Below, piece after piece: positions 46,025 through 55,517 of a stretch of 64,000 bases of DNA (its first letter is position 1; each line of letters begins with the position of its first letter). The notes under the pieces were generated by a model. That model saw nothing but the letters and a program-made list of their open reading frames with translations. It was not told the DNA's origin and made no database searches. This stretch comes from JBCCCJ01 sp039029315. Its GTDB lineage: Bacteria; Bacteroidota; Bacteroidia; J057. The stretch is from positions 11,960 through 75,959 of the forward strand of contig JBCCGK010000051.1 in the NCBI GenBank assembly GCA_039029315.1. The letters run 5' to 3'. Both the position numbers and the translations under genes were made by a program.

Positions 46025-46636
46025 ATGAAAATCATCTGTGTTGGTCGCAACTATCGGGAGCACGCCAAAGAACTGAATAATCCCGTTCCAACAAGCCCTC
46101 TGATTTTTTTTAAGCCAGATACAGCCGTCCTCCGAGACAACAAAGATTTTTACTACCCGGATTTCACACAAGATCTTCACTTCGAATGTGAACTTGTTGT
46201 CCGAATTGGCAAGGAAGGCAAGTATATCGAAGAATCTTTTGTGTCGGATTACATCAATGGTGTTGGCTTGGGCATTGACATGACAGCCCGAGACATACAG
46301 AGTCAAGCCAAAAAGAAAGGATGGCCCTGGACCCTGGCCAAGGGGTTCAATGACTCTGCGCCTGTATCTGAATTTCTCGATCCATCAGCTTATCCCAATC
46401 TTCAGGATGTTCGCTTCACATGCAGTATCAATGGACACTTGCGACAGCAAGGACATACAGCTGATATGATTTTTCCAATCGCACCACTCATCACTTATAT
46501 TTCGCGCTTTATTACTGTAAAAAAAGGCGATTTGATTTTCACCGGGACGCCTGCTGGGGTAGGTCCTTTGTCTGCTGGTGATCATATTGAAGGATTTTTG
46601 GAAGGAAAAAAACTCCTGAATTTTCATGTCAAATAA
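46025..46636 (+). CDS. fumarylacetoacetate hydrolase family protein
   Basis: 203 residues from the ATG at 46025 (an upstream start at 46001 would overlap the lipoprotein gene and is not needed). The FAH fold is clear: CVGRNYREHAKEL, LIFFKPDTAV, the metal-binding HFECELVVRIG, and the C-terminal GDLIFTGTPAGVGPL. Short members act on acylpyruvates, oxaloacetate or related 2-oxo acids using Mg. The substrate is not evident. Its last 11 nt overlap the M23 peptidase start. Confidence 0.93.
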   Translation: MKIICVGRNYREHAKELNNPVPTSPLIFFKPDTAVLRDNKDFYYPDFTQDLHFECELVVRIGKEGKYIEESFVSDYINGVGLGIDMTARDIQSQAKKKGWPWTLAKGFNDSAPVSEFLDPSAYPNLQDVRFTCSINGHLRQQGHTADMIFPIAPLITYISRFITVKKGDLIFTGTPAGVGPLSAGDHIEGFLEGKKLLNFHVK

Positions 46637-48581
46637 GCATTGGCCGCTTGGGGTACTCCTCAGTCTATCTCTGCTCCTATTCACAGGCTCTCGATACACA
46701 GAGACGACCTATCGCTATCCCATGGACAACCATTATGCATTGTCCGGCACCTTTGGAGAACTGAGGCCCAATCATTTTCACTCCGGGATAGACATCAAAG
46801 CTTATGGCAAGATTGGTATTCCTGTCCGGGCAGTAGATGATGGCTATATCTCCCGCCTCAAAGTCAGTCCATTTGGGTTTGGGAATGCAGTCTATCTAAG
46901 GCATCCAAATGGGAACTATTCTGTCTACGCGCATTTGGATGGGTTCACTTCCGAGGTGGAGGATTATATCTATCGCCAGCAGTACAAGAAGAGGTCTTTT
47001 GCTCAGGAACTCTTTCTGGGTAGCCAACAATTTCCTGTCAATGAAGGAGATATCATTGGGTTTAGCGGAAACTCCGGTTCTTCACTCGGTCCTCACCTGC
47101 ATTTTGAAATCCGGGACCCCGATGAACGTATTCTCAATCCACTCCAATACTACAAGCAGCTTGTGGCCGATCATAAGCCTCCCATTGTGCAGGAAATCGG
47201 GATTGATCCCCTGCGTTCGGATTCCCGCATACAGGGAGAGTTCAAAAAATTTCGAACCATCCCCTCTGGTGGTAATGGCTCATATTCTTTTGGGTCAACC
47301 ATTCGGATACGAGGGCCGGTCGGCATTGAATACAGAGCATATGATTTGCTAGATGCAGCAGGCAATCATTGCGGAATCAATTATGCTCAACTCTACCTCG
47401 ACGGCAATAAGATTCATGAACTCGATCTCCGAAAATTCACCTTTGACGAGACGCGATACCTCAATGTGCACATTGACTATGGCCATCACAAACAGACCAA
47501 AAAGCGACTGGAACGAGCGTATATCGAATCTGGAAATGTGTTTAGTGGCTATATTCCTTCTGCCAATCAGGGAGTGATCGAACTCACAGATGATGCAGTC
47601 CACCATTTCCGGCTGGTTCTCAGTGATGAGCATGGCAATGAATCAGTCATCAGTGGGAAATTGCAACGAGACTTCTCCTCTCCACTTTTTTCGAAAGGAG
47701 CAGCATACTCTCATTCACCTACCGTCACGCACACTGTCTATCGCAATACACTGGTTATTTCGGCCATCAAACCCCATGCAGATTTCGAGGATGGTTTGTT
47801 GGTAGAAAGTGCCGATGGATTTGTCTCAACCCTGCCGCCAACTTATTGGAAGGATGACAAACTGGTGTTTCTTTTGCCACTTGATCACACGAATTATCCC
47901 CTGCGGATCAAGGACCAGAATGGCCTGTATGAACAGGAATTTTTCTTTCGCGATCAGGTGGTAGCCGACCGCAACAATCTGATTCAAGTGGATGAACTGG
48001 ATTTGTACTTTCCATATGCTTCCCTCTTCAGTGATTCGCACATAGAAGTCATCAAGAAAGCTGGAACACGAGACATGTACAGCAATATCTTTGTCGTAGG
48101 CGATGAAAGAATTCCTGTTTACAAATCTTATTTGGTCAGTTTTACTCCGACCAAACCGATTCCGCTTACCCATCTCGTTGTAGCTAGAAAAACTGGGAAA
48201 GAATGGGAATATGCAGGAAATACAGTAGGCGAAAGCAAAAACATCTATACTGCCATCAGGCAATTTGGAGAATTTTGTTTGATGGCAGATACTACAGCTC
48301 CAACGATTGAGGCGGTCAATTTTCGCAATAATGGAGCAGTTTCTTCCGGTCAGCGAACCCTCAAAGTCAAACTTTCAGATGATTTTTCAGGGCTGGAACA
48401 TTCAGAGCTTTATGGGACCATTGACGGTGCCTGGGCACTCTTTGCCTATGACAACAAAGCAAAAACCCTGACCCTGGACCTCAGAAAAGACAGGCCGAGT
48501 CCAGGCATGCACAGCCTCATCATCTTTGCCAGAGACAAAGCAAGAAATCAGGCTCAAAAACAGTATCAAATCCGATTCTGA
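46626..48581 (+). CDS. M23-family metallopeptidase (LytM domain)
   Basis: 651 residues. A signal peptide or anchor (residues 6-21) is followed directly by a LytM domain with intact zinc ligands: H52 and D56 (HFHSGID), H103 (VYAHLD) and H157/H159 (GPHLHFEI). About 470 further residues form beta-rich domains of unknown type. LytM enzymes cleave peptide cross-links in peptidoglycan. The catalytic domain at the N-terminus with a long C-terminal extension is the arrangement seen in many Bacteroidota homologues. It overlaps the FAH gene by 11 nt. Confidence 0.9.
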   Translation: MSNKHWPLGVLLSLSLLLFTGSRYTETTYRYPMDNHYALSGTFGELRPNHFHSGIDIKAYGKIGIPVRAVDDGYISRLKVSPFGFGNAVYLRHPNGNYSVYAHLDGFTSEVEDYIYRQQYKKRSFAQELFLGSQQFPVNEGDIIGFSGNSGSSLGPHLHFEIRDPDERILNPLQYYKQLVADHKPPIVQEIGIDPLRSDSRIQGEFKKFRTIPSGGNGSYSFGSTIRIRGPVGIEYRAYDLLDAAGNHCGINYAQLYLDGNKIHELDLRKFTFDETRYLNVHIDYGHHKQTKKRLERAYIESGNVFSGYIPSANQGVIELTDDAVHHFRLVLSDEHGNESVISGKLQRDFSSPLFSKGAAYSHSPTVTHTVYRNTLVISAIKPHADFEDGLLVESADGFVSTLPPTYWKDDKLVFLLPLDHTNYPLRIKDQNGLYEQEFFFRDQVVADRNNLIQVDELDLYFPYASLFSDSHIEVIKKAGTRDMYSNIFVVGDERIPVYKSYLVSFTPTKPIPLTHLVVARKTGKEWEYAGNTVGESKNIYTAIRQFGEFCLMADTTAPTIEAVNFRNNGAVSSGQRTLKVKLSDDFSGLEHSELYGTIDGAWALFAYDNKAKTLTLDLRKDRPSPGMHSLIIFARDKARNQAQKQYQIRF

Positions 48582-48605
48582 TCTAATCATTCAGTATTCT
48601 TTCAT

Positions 48606-49895
48606 ATGAACCCAGATGCCCCTCGTCACCACTTGTCCTATGCCAGACAACTGGATGCCCAAGATCCTCTTCGGTCCTATCGGAAACGCTTTCACTTGCC
48701 ATTGCAGGACTCAGGGCACGCCTATCATTATTTCTGCGGGAATTCTCTTGGCTGTCAGCCAGTTTCAACCCGTTCCTACCTGGAGACAGAGTTGAGGGAT
48801 TGGGAAGCGTTGGCAGTAGAGGGACATTTTAGGGCCAAAAATCCGTGGATGCCCTATCATGAATTTGTTGCCCTACCGATGGCCAAAGTAGTCGGGGGTC
48901 AGGTAGATGAGGTGATCGTCATGAATACATTGACTGTCAACCTGCATTTGATGATGGTTTCTTTCTACACCCCTACAACATCCCGCTTCAAAATTCTCGT
49001 GGAGGCAGATGCCTTCCCTTCAGACCTGTATGCCGTCGCATCGCAAGCGTCCTTTCATGGGTTTGATCCAGAGCAAGCCATCTTAAAAGTATCTCCAAGA
49101 GAAGGAGAACACTGTATTCGGTCAGAAGATCTATTGCACATTATCGAGGAAGAAGGGGAGAGCATTGCGCTGATTTTGTTAGGGGGGGTCAATTATTATA
49201 CTGGGCAACTGTTCGATATGCCAGCCATCACACAGGCAGGTCACGCGCAAGGATGTCTTGTGGGATTTGATTTGGCACATGCAGCAGGGAATGTCCCCTT
49301 GCAGTTACACGATTGGGATGTGGACTTCGCCTGCTGGTGTACCTACAAATATCTCAATTCTGGTCCGGGCGGGATTGCAGGCTGTTTCATTCATGAACGC
49401 CATATTAGTCGGACAGACTTGCCACGTTTTGCTGGCTGGTGGGGCCATGACAAGGCGAGTCGTTTTCAAATGGGGCCAGATTTTCGGCCAATCCCTACCG
49501 CAGAAGGCTGGCAATTGAGCAATGCCCCGATATTCCCAATGGCTTCTCTTCGTGCATCGCTTGAGATCTTTGAAGAAGTAGGGATGCTGGCCTTGCAGGA
49601 AAAATCGCGCGCGCTTACGGCCTACCTGGAATTTCTGCTGAAGGAGTTCACATTTCCCTTTTCTTTTGACATAATCACCCCATCTGATCCCAACCAAAGA
49701 GGATGTCAGCTTTCTTTGTTGACAGATGAGGGCGGCAAAGCTGCTTTTGATCGACTGGAACAATCAGGCGTAATTTGTGATTGGCGTGAGCCCAATGTCA
49801 TTCGCCTCGCCCCGGTTCCCTTATACAATTCATTTGAGGATGTGTGGCAGTTTGCGCATATCCTGACAATGAAGGATCTCCCAAACTCCAAGTAG
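48606..49895 (+). CDS. kynU: kynureninase
   Basis: 429 residues, normal length. It cleaves L-kynurenine to anthranilate and alanine (or the 3-hydroxy form) with PLP. Visible are the N-terminal YFCGNSLG motif, the pyridine-nitrogen Asp D222 in GFDLAHAAGN, and the Schiff-base lysine K248 in WCTYKYLNSGPGG. No tryptophan dioxygenase, kynurenine formamidase or monooxygenase gene is nearby, so the rest of the pathway must be elsewhere. It lies 24 nt after the M23 gene and 1 nt before the DUF3667 gene. Confidence 0.96.
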   Translation: MNPDAPRHHLSYARQLDAQDPLRSYRKRFHLPLQDSGHAYHYFCGNSLGCQPVSTRSYLETELRDWEALAVEGHFRAKNPWMPYHEFVALPMAKVVGGQVDEVIVMNTLTVNLHLMMVSFYTPTTSRFKILVEADAFPSDLYAVASQASFHGFDPEQAILKVSPREGEHCIRSEDLLHIIEEEGESIALILLGGVNYYTGQLFDMPAITQAGHAQGCLVGFDLAHAAGNVPLQLHDWDVDFACWCTYKYLNSGPGGIAGCFIHERHISRTDLPRFAGWWGHDKASRFQMGPDFRPIPTAEGWQLSNAPIFPMASLRASLEIFEEVGMLALQEKSRALTAYLEFLLKEFTFPFSFDIITPSDPNQRGCQLSLLTDEGGKAAFDRLEQSGVICDWREPNVIRLAPVPLYNSFEDVWQFAHILTMKDLPNSK

Positions 49896-49896
49896 A

Positions 49897-50769
49897 ATGA
49901 ACTGCCCAAGCTGTGGAACTGCGTTTACGAAAGACAGCGTTTATTGTGGCCAATGCGGAGAAAAGTCTATCCAGGAAAATGAGTATTTGCTGTCCCGCTT
50001 CCTACAAGAGTTATTCCACAGGTTCACACATCTGGACGGACGGTTTGTCCGATCCGTGAAGGGAATTATTCGTCCAGGCTTCATGTCTCAGGAGTTTTTT
50101 CAAGGCAGAAGAAGGCCATACATGCGGCCCCTGCAATTTTTTCTGATTTGTAATGTGGTGTTTTTCCTGATTACCGGCCTGAGCAAGATCGACACTTTTG
50201 ATTATCCTCTGGTTGCACATATTTATCATGTTCCATATGCTTCCTATGCCATGAATAAGGTAGAGAATAAACTTGCCTTATCTCCTGACATATCACAAGA
50301 AGACCATCAACAAGCAATCTGGGCATATGAACCAATATTCCAGAGTCGAATGACCAATTTGAGCAAAACATTGGTCATTCTGATGTTACCGATTCTGGCC
50401 TTGCTGATGTGGGGATTTTACTTTCGTTCCAAACCATTTTTTGCCCAGCATTTGATTATTGTTACCCATTTTTTGAGCTTCATTATGCTCTACCAGGCGA
50501 TCATCATTCCCTTACTCCTCATCGGTCTGTCCTCAATCGAAATCTCACTCCTGGGGCTTAAGATGAATGCCTTTTTAGGAAGACTCAATTATGGGATCAG
50601 TTTTTTTCCTGCAATTCTTCTATATGTAGTCTTGATGGTAAGGCGATTGTTCCCCGATCAAAAACCCTTGATAAACGCAATAAAAGCCACCTTTTTTTTG
50701 TTTTTTCTCTCTTATACCATCATGGCATATAATTTTTTTCTGTTTCATATCACCTTGTGGACAACCTAA
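49897..50769 (+). CDS. DUF3667 family membrane protein with N-terminal zinc ribbon
   Basis: 290 residues. A short zinc ribbon (CPSCG...CGQCG, residues 3-20) is followed by the DUF3667 signature around LDGRFVRSVKGIIRPG and GRRRPYMRPLQFFLICNVVFF, then about five membrane helices. The function is unknown. The start codon lies one base after the kynureninase stop, so translation is probably coupled, although a biochemical link to kynurenine is not implied. Confidence 0.88.
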   Translation: MNCPSCGTAFTKDSVYCGQCGEKSIQENEYLLSRFLQELFHRFTHLDGRFVRSVKGIIRPGFMSQEFFQGRRRPYMRPLQFFLICNVVFFLITGLSKIDTFDYPLVAHIYHVPYASYAMNKVENKLALSPDISQEDHQQAIWAYEPIFQSRMTNLSKTLVILMLPILALLMWGFYFRSKPFFAQHLIIVTHFLSFIMLYQAIIIPLLLIGLSSIEISLLGLKMNAFLGRLNYGISFFPAILLYVVLMVRRLFPDQKPLINAIKATFFLFFLSYTIMAYNFFLFHITLWTT

Positions 50770-51008
50770 GAAAAGTAAATGCCGTTGCTATGCCTGTGGT
50801 TTCATTCTTTTTGTAGAATCCCATGCATCTTTCGAAAAAAAAAGTCTGTCTTTCTGATTAAGCCTGTTTCTCTATAGAAAGCTCACAACATCAATAAATC
50901 TATAAGTCCAGGTGACTTTTTTCCAACGTTCTTATCTAAATACAAAGCTTCTCTCCCTAACAATTATTTACTGAGAAGTTATTTGCGATTTCTTTTACAA
51001 TTTCAAGA

Positions 51009-51043
51009 TTTTTGTTTTGTTTCGCAGCCGAAAAACAAAAACG
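51009..51043 (+). promoter_or_regulatory. imperfect hairpin in the leader of the two-module lipoprotein gene
   Basis: Arms TTTTTGTTTTGTTTCG (51009-51024) and CGAAAAACAAAAACG (51029-51043) pair with one bulge around the loop CAGC. It ends 11 nt before the ATG at 51055 and has no T-run, so it is not a simple terminator. Confidence 0.35.
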
Positions 51044-51054
51044 CTTCATTCACT

Positions 51055-52266
51055 ATGAAACAATTAACCTCACTTATGCTCGCACTCACCGTGCTGAGCG
51101 TCCTATTCACAGCATGTGAACCAGATCCAGTAGATCCAGTAAGTCCTACCCTATCTATCGAGCAGGGAGGAAATTTCGTCTCTGATGGAGATGATGTATT
51201 CACTGAATCTACTTTCCAAATCAAAATTACCGCAACAGGCGGAGATGGCCTGATCAATCGAATTGAAGTTCAAGAAAACGGTACAGCCGTTGATTTTGGT
51301 CGATTGTTGTTTGATGGAGATCCAGCTGGCTCCAATCCTTCTCCTATCGCAGAAACTCTGGGTGGAGGCTTTACCTGGGTGATCACAGTTACCGCTCCTT
51401 CTGAAGCATCAGCCAATGCGAACTACACTGTTATGGTCACAGATGCCAATAGCAAGACAGCTTCTTCCAGTGTCGAAGTCAATATTGTAGAAGCCAAACC
51501 TGCTATCGTAGTTGTGGAAGAAGAAGGATTTGTCAAGTCTGGGGACAACGTATTGTCAGTGTTGACCTTTGATGTCAAAATCGAAGTTACACCAGGTGCT
51601 GGTGAATTGACCACCATTGAAGTTCAGGAAAATGGTACTGCACTGGATGTAACACGTCTACAGATTGACGGAACTGAAGCTACAGCCAATCCAGAGACTG
51701 TTCCAAATACTGCTGGATTTACTTCTGTACTGACGATCACTGCTCCTGCAGAGAAGGGACAGATGTTCACCTACTCCATCATTGTAAGTGATAACAATGG
51801 CAAGTCAGAAACTGTAGAAGTTGAAGTCTCTACGCTTGATCTGAGTGTCATGACCATGGTATTGCTGAAGAACCAAAGTGGACCTTCTGGTACAGGTGGG
51901 GTAGACTTGCATACGGGAGAAAGTACCGGTACACAAGCTTCCGACACCAATGCGGATCTCCGTGATCAGGGAATCGATTTGGGTGCTCCTTCTAATGACC
52001 TCAACTGGATTCAGAAGATCGCTCCTATTAATAATTCTGTTCTCAAGGTTCCAGCAATGGGATTCTCCTTTGACGAAGTAGAAACTGCTGATCAAATCAC
52101 GACTGCTTTCGATGCCGGTACAGAGATCGCAGAGAGTGACAAAGTAATCATTGGTGATGAATTCCTCGTACAAAGTGATGGAACTACATTTGCGATTCAG
52201 GTTACTGATATCGTCGTTACGCCAGATGATAACGATGACCGCTACATCCTGAATGTGAAGTTCTAA
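51055..52266 (+). CDS. lipoprotein with two tandem beta-sandwich modules
   Basis: 403 residues from the ATG at 51055, which gives a lipoprotein signal (TVLSVLFTAC). Two homologous ~105-residue modules follow: each has an F/V-K-I strand, the phrase RIEVQENGTAVD or TIEVQENGTALD, and a final strand (TVMVTDANSKT, SIIVSDNNGKS). They look like Ig/cadherin-like folds. A distinct C-terminal domain (~265-403) has several strands and no recognised motif. Probably a surface or periplasmic lipoprotein; no enzyme residues evident. A strong terminator follows. Confidence 0.8.
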   Translation: MKQLTSLMLALTVLSVLFTACEPDPVDPVSPTLSIEQGGNFVSDGDDVFTESTFQIKITATGGDGLINRIEVQENGTAVDFGRLLFDGDPAGSNPSPIAETLGGGFTWVITVTAPSEASANANYTVMVTDANSKTASSSVEVNIVEAKPAIVVVEEEGFVKSGDNVLSVLTFDVKIEVTPGAGELTTIEVQENGTALDVTRLQIDGTEATANPETVPNTAGFTSVLTITAPAEKGQMFTYSIIVSDNNGKSETVEVEVSTLDLSVMTMVLLKNQSGPSGTGGVDLHTGESTGTQASDTNADLRDQGIDLGAPSNDLNWIQKIAPINNSVLKVPAMGFSFDEVETADQITTAFDAGTEIAESDKVIIGDEFLVQSDGTTFAIQVTDIVVTPDDNDDRYILNVKF

Positions 52267-52287
52267 GAAACTTTCACTAGTTATCAT

Positions 52288-52328
52288 AAAAAAAAGGAGT
52301 CGCTCAGCTTGAGCGACTCCTTTTTTTT
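52288..52328 (+). terminator. strong terminator after the two-module lipoprotein gene
   Basis: A perfect 11-bp GC-rich stem (GGAGTCGCTCA 52296-52306 / TGAGCGACTCC 52310-52320), 3-nt loop, flanked by an A-run and eight T residues that extend the stem. Confidence 0.93.
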
Positions 52329-52400
52329 GTTTCCCAGCCCAAAAGAAACATAAATTGTAATGTTATTTTTTTCGTAATTTAATTTTTTTAATTAATCCGA

Positions 52401-52439
52401 ATAGACGTTTCTTGAGTATCAGTTTGAAGAAACGTCTAT
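52401..52439 (+). promoter_or_regulatory. 13-bp perfect hairpin enclosing the start codon of the next gene
   Basis: ATAGACGTTTCTT (52401-52413) is exactly complementary to AAGAAACGTCTAT (52427-52439); the loop is 13 nt. The first two bases of the ATG (52438-52440) are inside the stem. If transcribed, it would hide the initiation site; as DNA it would be a long operator-like palindrome. It is separate from the terminator 73 nt upstream. Confidence 0.65.
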
Positions 52440-53940
52440 GAAAAACTGGTCAACACTCCTTCTTTCTTTTTCTCTTACGCTCTTGATCACTCTTTCGTCC
52501 TGCAATCTGATAAACAATACGGAAGAGCTTATTACCCCAGAATGGGCGCCAGAAATTGCTATCCCACTGGTAGATTCCGACATTTCGCTCCAATTACTGA
52601 TCGAGGAAGGTGTTCCTGATACATTGATTACCTCTGGACCAGAAGAGGTCATCACTCTTGCCTACCAGACGGAGCTGATCACGGTTGAGGGGCAAGATAT
52701 ATTTGTGATACCAGATATTCCGATCCCCATGTTTCAGCCGGAAGTTGCGATTCCTTTTCCGGTAGGCGATCTCAATCAAATCCAGTTGAAATCAGGTCAA
52801 CTGACGTACCGGTTTAGCCTCCCAGATGATCGACCAGTAGAACTGAATCTTCGCATCCCTGATGCCTACAAATATGGAACTTCCTTTTCTCGCACACTTC
52901 TGCTTCAAGGAAGTGGCACATATCACGACTCTGTAGATTTGGAAGAATATGTTCTGGACTTGACAGATGATGCCATCGTTTTTCAGTACGAAGCTATCTA
53001 CAGAGATGATCAAAGTGTTCTCAATCTGCAAGATTTTCAATATGACATGAAGGCACTTGAGCAGCAATATGTGGATGGACACTTTGGGACCATCTCACTG
53101 AGCTTGGGGAGTGATTCGACAGCCATCAATATCACAAGTGAATTGCTAGATGCCGGATTCCGATTGGAAGATCCTCGTTTGGGGATGATTTTTTACAATA
53201 GCATGGGGATTCCCATACAACTACAGTCTGAGAAATTCGATGTTATCACCCAGGAATACGGAACGGTCTCGCTACTCACCGATAGCCTCGAACAAGGGAT
53301 GATCATTGCCTATCCTGGATTACAGGAAGTTGGGCAAACCAAAGTATCAGCGGCATATTTGAATAAGGACAATTCTCAGTTGCCTGAGGCCTTGTCTGGC
53401 AGACCTACCGCCTTTGATTGGGATTTTGGCATCCAGACGCATCCCAATTCAGATCCTGAAGAACATGGATTTTTGACTGATAGCAGTGCCTTTCGCATTG
53501 ATCTATGGGCCGAAGTTCCACTTCATGGAAGTCTAACCTCCTATTCTTTTGATACCGAATTTGAGGCTGATCTCACAGAATTGGAGCGCGTGTCCACAGC
53601 TACCATTGCCCTGGTTACAGAAAATGGCATCCCCGTGGATGTATTTCTACAAGCATATTTCATGGATGAGCAGGGGATGATTTTAGATTCTCTGTTTGCT
53701 GCTCCACGTCCCATTCTGGCTTCGCCCAGCCTCAGCAGTGATGGATCTGTCATTGCACCAGCCAAAGAACAAATAGACATTGAGGTGTCTGAGGATCGAA
53801 TTCCTCTTTTGCTTCCCACTCATCAAATCAGGCTTCACATCAGATTGGGTACGAGTGGAGGTGGTCAGGTTCCTGTTAAGTTTTATCCAGAAAATAGTCT
53901 GGGCATCAAACTTGGTGTGAAAGGAAAACTGAACCTCTAG
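52438..53940 (+). CDS. putative lipoprotein of unknown function
   Basis: 500 residues. A lipoprotein signal (LLSFSLTLLITLSSC) opens a beta-rich protein with an early phrase ITPEWAPEIAIPLVDSDISLQ that I have seen in Bacteroidota hypothetical lipoproteins; no named domain is recognised. Several strand-rich stretches alternate with acidic loops. Its gene starts within a hairpin (see 52401-52439), and 61 nt after its stop begins a DUF5723 outer-membrane protein, suggesting the two are exported together and may form an outer-membrane lipoprotein/barrel pair. Confidence 0.8.
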   Translation: MKNWSTLLLSFSLTLLITLSSCNLINNTEELITPEWAPEIAIPLVDSDISLQLLIEEGVPDTLITSGPEEVITLAYQTELITVEGQDIFVIPDIPIPMFQPEVAIPFPVGDLNQIQLKSGQLTYRFSLPDDRPVELNLRIPDAYKYGTSFSRTLLLQGSGTYHDSVDLEEYVLDLTDDAIVFQYEAIYRDDQSVLNLQDFQYDMKALEQQYVDGHFGTISLSLGSDSTAINITSELLDAGFRLEDPRLGMIFYNSMGIPIQLQSEKFDVITQEYGTVSLLTDSLEQGMIIAYPGLQEVGQTKVSAAYLNKDNSQLPEALSGRPTAFDWDFGIQTHPNSDPEEHGFLTDSSAFRIDLWAEVPLHGSLTSYSFDTEFEADLTELERVSTATIALVTENGIPVDVFLQAYFMDEQGMILDSLFAAPRPILASPSLSSDGSVIAPAKEQIDIEVSEDRIPLLLPTHQIRLHIRLGTSGGGQVPVKFYPENSLGIKLGVKGKLNL

Positions 53941-54001
53941 GCCTTGTTTTTTGACACACAAATGTTCAGCCCCAGACCTTACATCCATCAATTCAACATC
54001 C

Positions 54002-55336
54002 ATGTCTCGTTTTTTTATATTCTCCTTCCTTCTGTTTCTGGTTTCGCCTTTCTCTTCCTTCGCCCAACAAGAACTTGGCTTGCACTTTATGCAGCGAGCA
54101 CCACAGGCCAACCTGACCAATCCTGCGATCCTTCAACAACAACGCATCAGTATTGGGCTACCTGGAATGTATCTCAATGGCATTCATACAGGATTCAGTC
54201 TCAATGAGCTCGCGACCCTGGATGAAGTCAACAAAACGTTGTCGCTGGATTTGGAGCAGGCACTTCAGCGGATGAATCCAATCAATCACCTACGGGTAAA
54301 TGGGCAGATAGATCTGCTCTCCGTTGGAGTACGGTTACCAATGGTACAAATTGGAGTATCCACACAGACCAGATACAATGCCTATCTGGGATATCCAAAG
54401 AGTTTGCTGGAATTGGCCTGGTACGGAAATGCAGCCTTTATTGGTGAGACACTGGATATTGCGCCAGATGTTCATGCACAAGCCTGGCATGAATTCGGCA
54501 TCAGTGGTGCCTTCAACATTGGACATCGACTACAACTCGGCGCAAAAGTCAAATATCTAATTGGGATTGCAGATGTAAGTACAGGACACAAACTGGCTAC
54601 CTTTACCACGCATTCAGATCATTTTCCGGTGAATCTCGCGCTGGATTATCAGATTCAAACGAGTGTGCTCAATTTCGGAGATATTGACCAGCCATCGTTT
54701 TCAGGCGAGTTTCAAGCATTTACAGGAAATGCAGGCCTTGGGATCGATCTTGGCGCACAAATTCGCCCAATCAAGAAACTGACTCTCTCTGCCAGTGTCA
54801 CTGATCTTGGGTATATCCGGTGGAAGGATCAGGCACAGAGCTACCGGGCTTTTGGCAGTGTCTATTTTGAAGGCCTGGACATAGCCGAGATCCTTTCGTC
54901 AGATTCCATAGACACCCAAGCCATGGTCGACTCTCTGTTGGGAAATATTGATCTTACAGATAGCGCCACAACTTACACGACCTATTTGTCTCCCAAGATC
55001 TATCTCAGTGGTTCTTATCAATTGCTCAACTGGCTTCGGGTAGGCGCATTGTTCCATTCAGAAACCTACAGAGAGCAAACCTTCAAATCACTTGCACTCA
55101 ATGCCAGTGCCGATCTGGGAAAAGTCTTCAGCACCGGCATCACCTACTCTATTCGAAATCATCGCTATGACAATCTGGGACTATATGGAGTCCTCAAACT
55201 TGGCCCTGTCATGACCTATCTTTCCAGTGATAACCTATTGACATTCTTCCTTCCGGAACGTAGCCAGCATGTCAACATTCGAGCTGGAATGAATATCGTG
55301 TTCGGCAAAGCTCCTGAACCCAAACGAAAAAGATAG
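54002..55336 (+). CDS. DUF5723-like outer-membrane beta-barrel protein
   Basis: 444 residues from the ATG at 54002, which begins a clean signal peptide (FFIFSFLLFLVSPFSSFAQ); a longer frame from 53951 is not needed. The mature protein has the alternating hydrophobic strands of an outer-membrane barrel with motifs such as NPAILQQQRISIGLPGMYLNG at its N-terminus and GAKVKYLIGIADV in the middle. DUF5723 proteins resemble FadL/PorV-like barrels but their cargo is unknown. The C-terminus is a short basic tail (PKRKR). Confidence 0.8.
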   Translation: MSRFFIFSFLLFLVSPFSSFAQQELGLHFMQRAPQANLTNPAILQQQRISIGLPGMYLNGIHTGFSLNELATLDEVNKTLSLDLEQALQRMNPINHLRVNGQIDLLSVGVRLPMVQIGVSTQTRYNAYLGYPKSLLELAWYGNAAFIGETLDIAPDVHAQAWHEFGISGAFNIGHRLQLGAKVKYLIGIADVSTGHKLATFTTHSDHFPVNLALDYQIQTSVLNFGDIDQPSFSGEFQAFTGNAGLGIDLGAQIRPIKKLTLSASVTDLGYIRWKDQAQSYRAFGSVYFEGLDIAEILSSDSIDTQAMVDSLLGNIDLTDSATTYTTYLSPKIYLSGSYQLLNWLRVGALFHSETYREQTFKSLALNASADLGKVFSTGITYSIRNHRYDNLGLYGVLKLGPVMTYLSSDNLLTFFLPERSQHVNIRAGMNIVFGKAPEPKRKR

Positions 55337-55411
55337 CTGTGAGTGGAAGAGGTTAATTGACTCCTTCCTCCGCATTGTACATACGATACATTTACTTCCT
55401 ATTTTTACGTG

Positions 55412-55450
55412 GTGTCTGCCTACTTCCCCAATGGCAGGCACTTTTTTTTT
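55412..55450 (+). terminator. terminator of the DUF5723 gene
   Basis: A 9-bp stem with one G-T pair (GTGTCTGCC 55412-55420 / GGCAGGCAC 55433-55441) followed by nine T residues. Confidence 0.88.
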
Positions 55451-55452
55451 GT

Positions 55453-55493
55453 AAAAACGAAGACCTGCCAGGTTTGTGCACCTGGCAGGTCTT
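55453..55493 (-). terminator. terminator of the glutamate dehydrogenase gene
   Basis: A perfect 13-bp stem (AAGACCTGCCAGG 55460-55472 / CCTGGCAGGTCTT 55481-55493), 8-nt loop. On the minus strand it is followed by CG and five T residues. It sits beside the opposing terminator at 55412-55450. Confidence 0.9.
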
Positions 55494-55517
55494 TTATGGT
55501 TTCGACAAAAATCTTTC

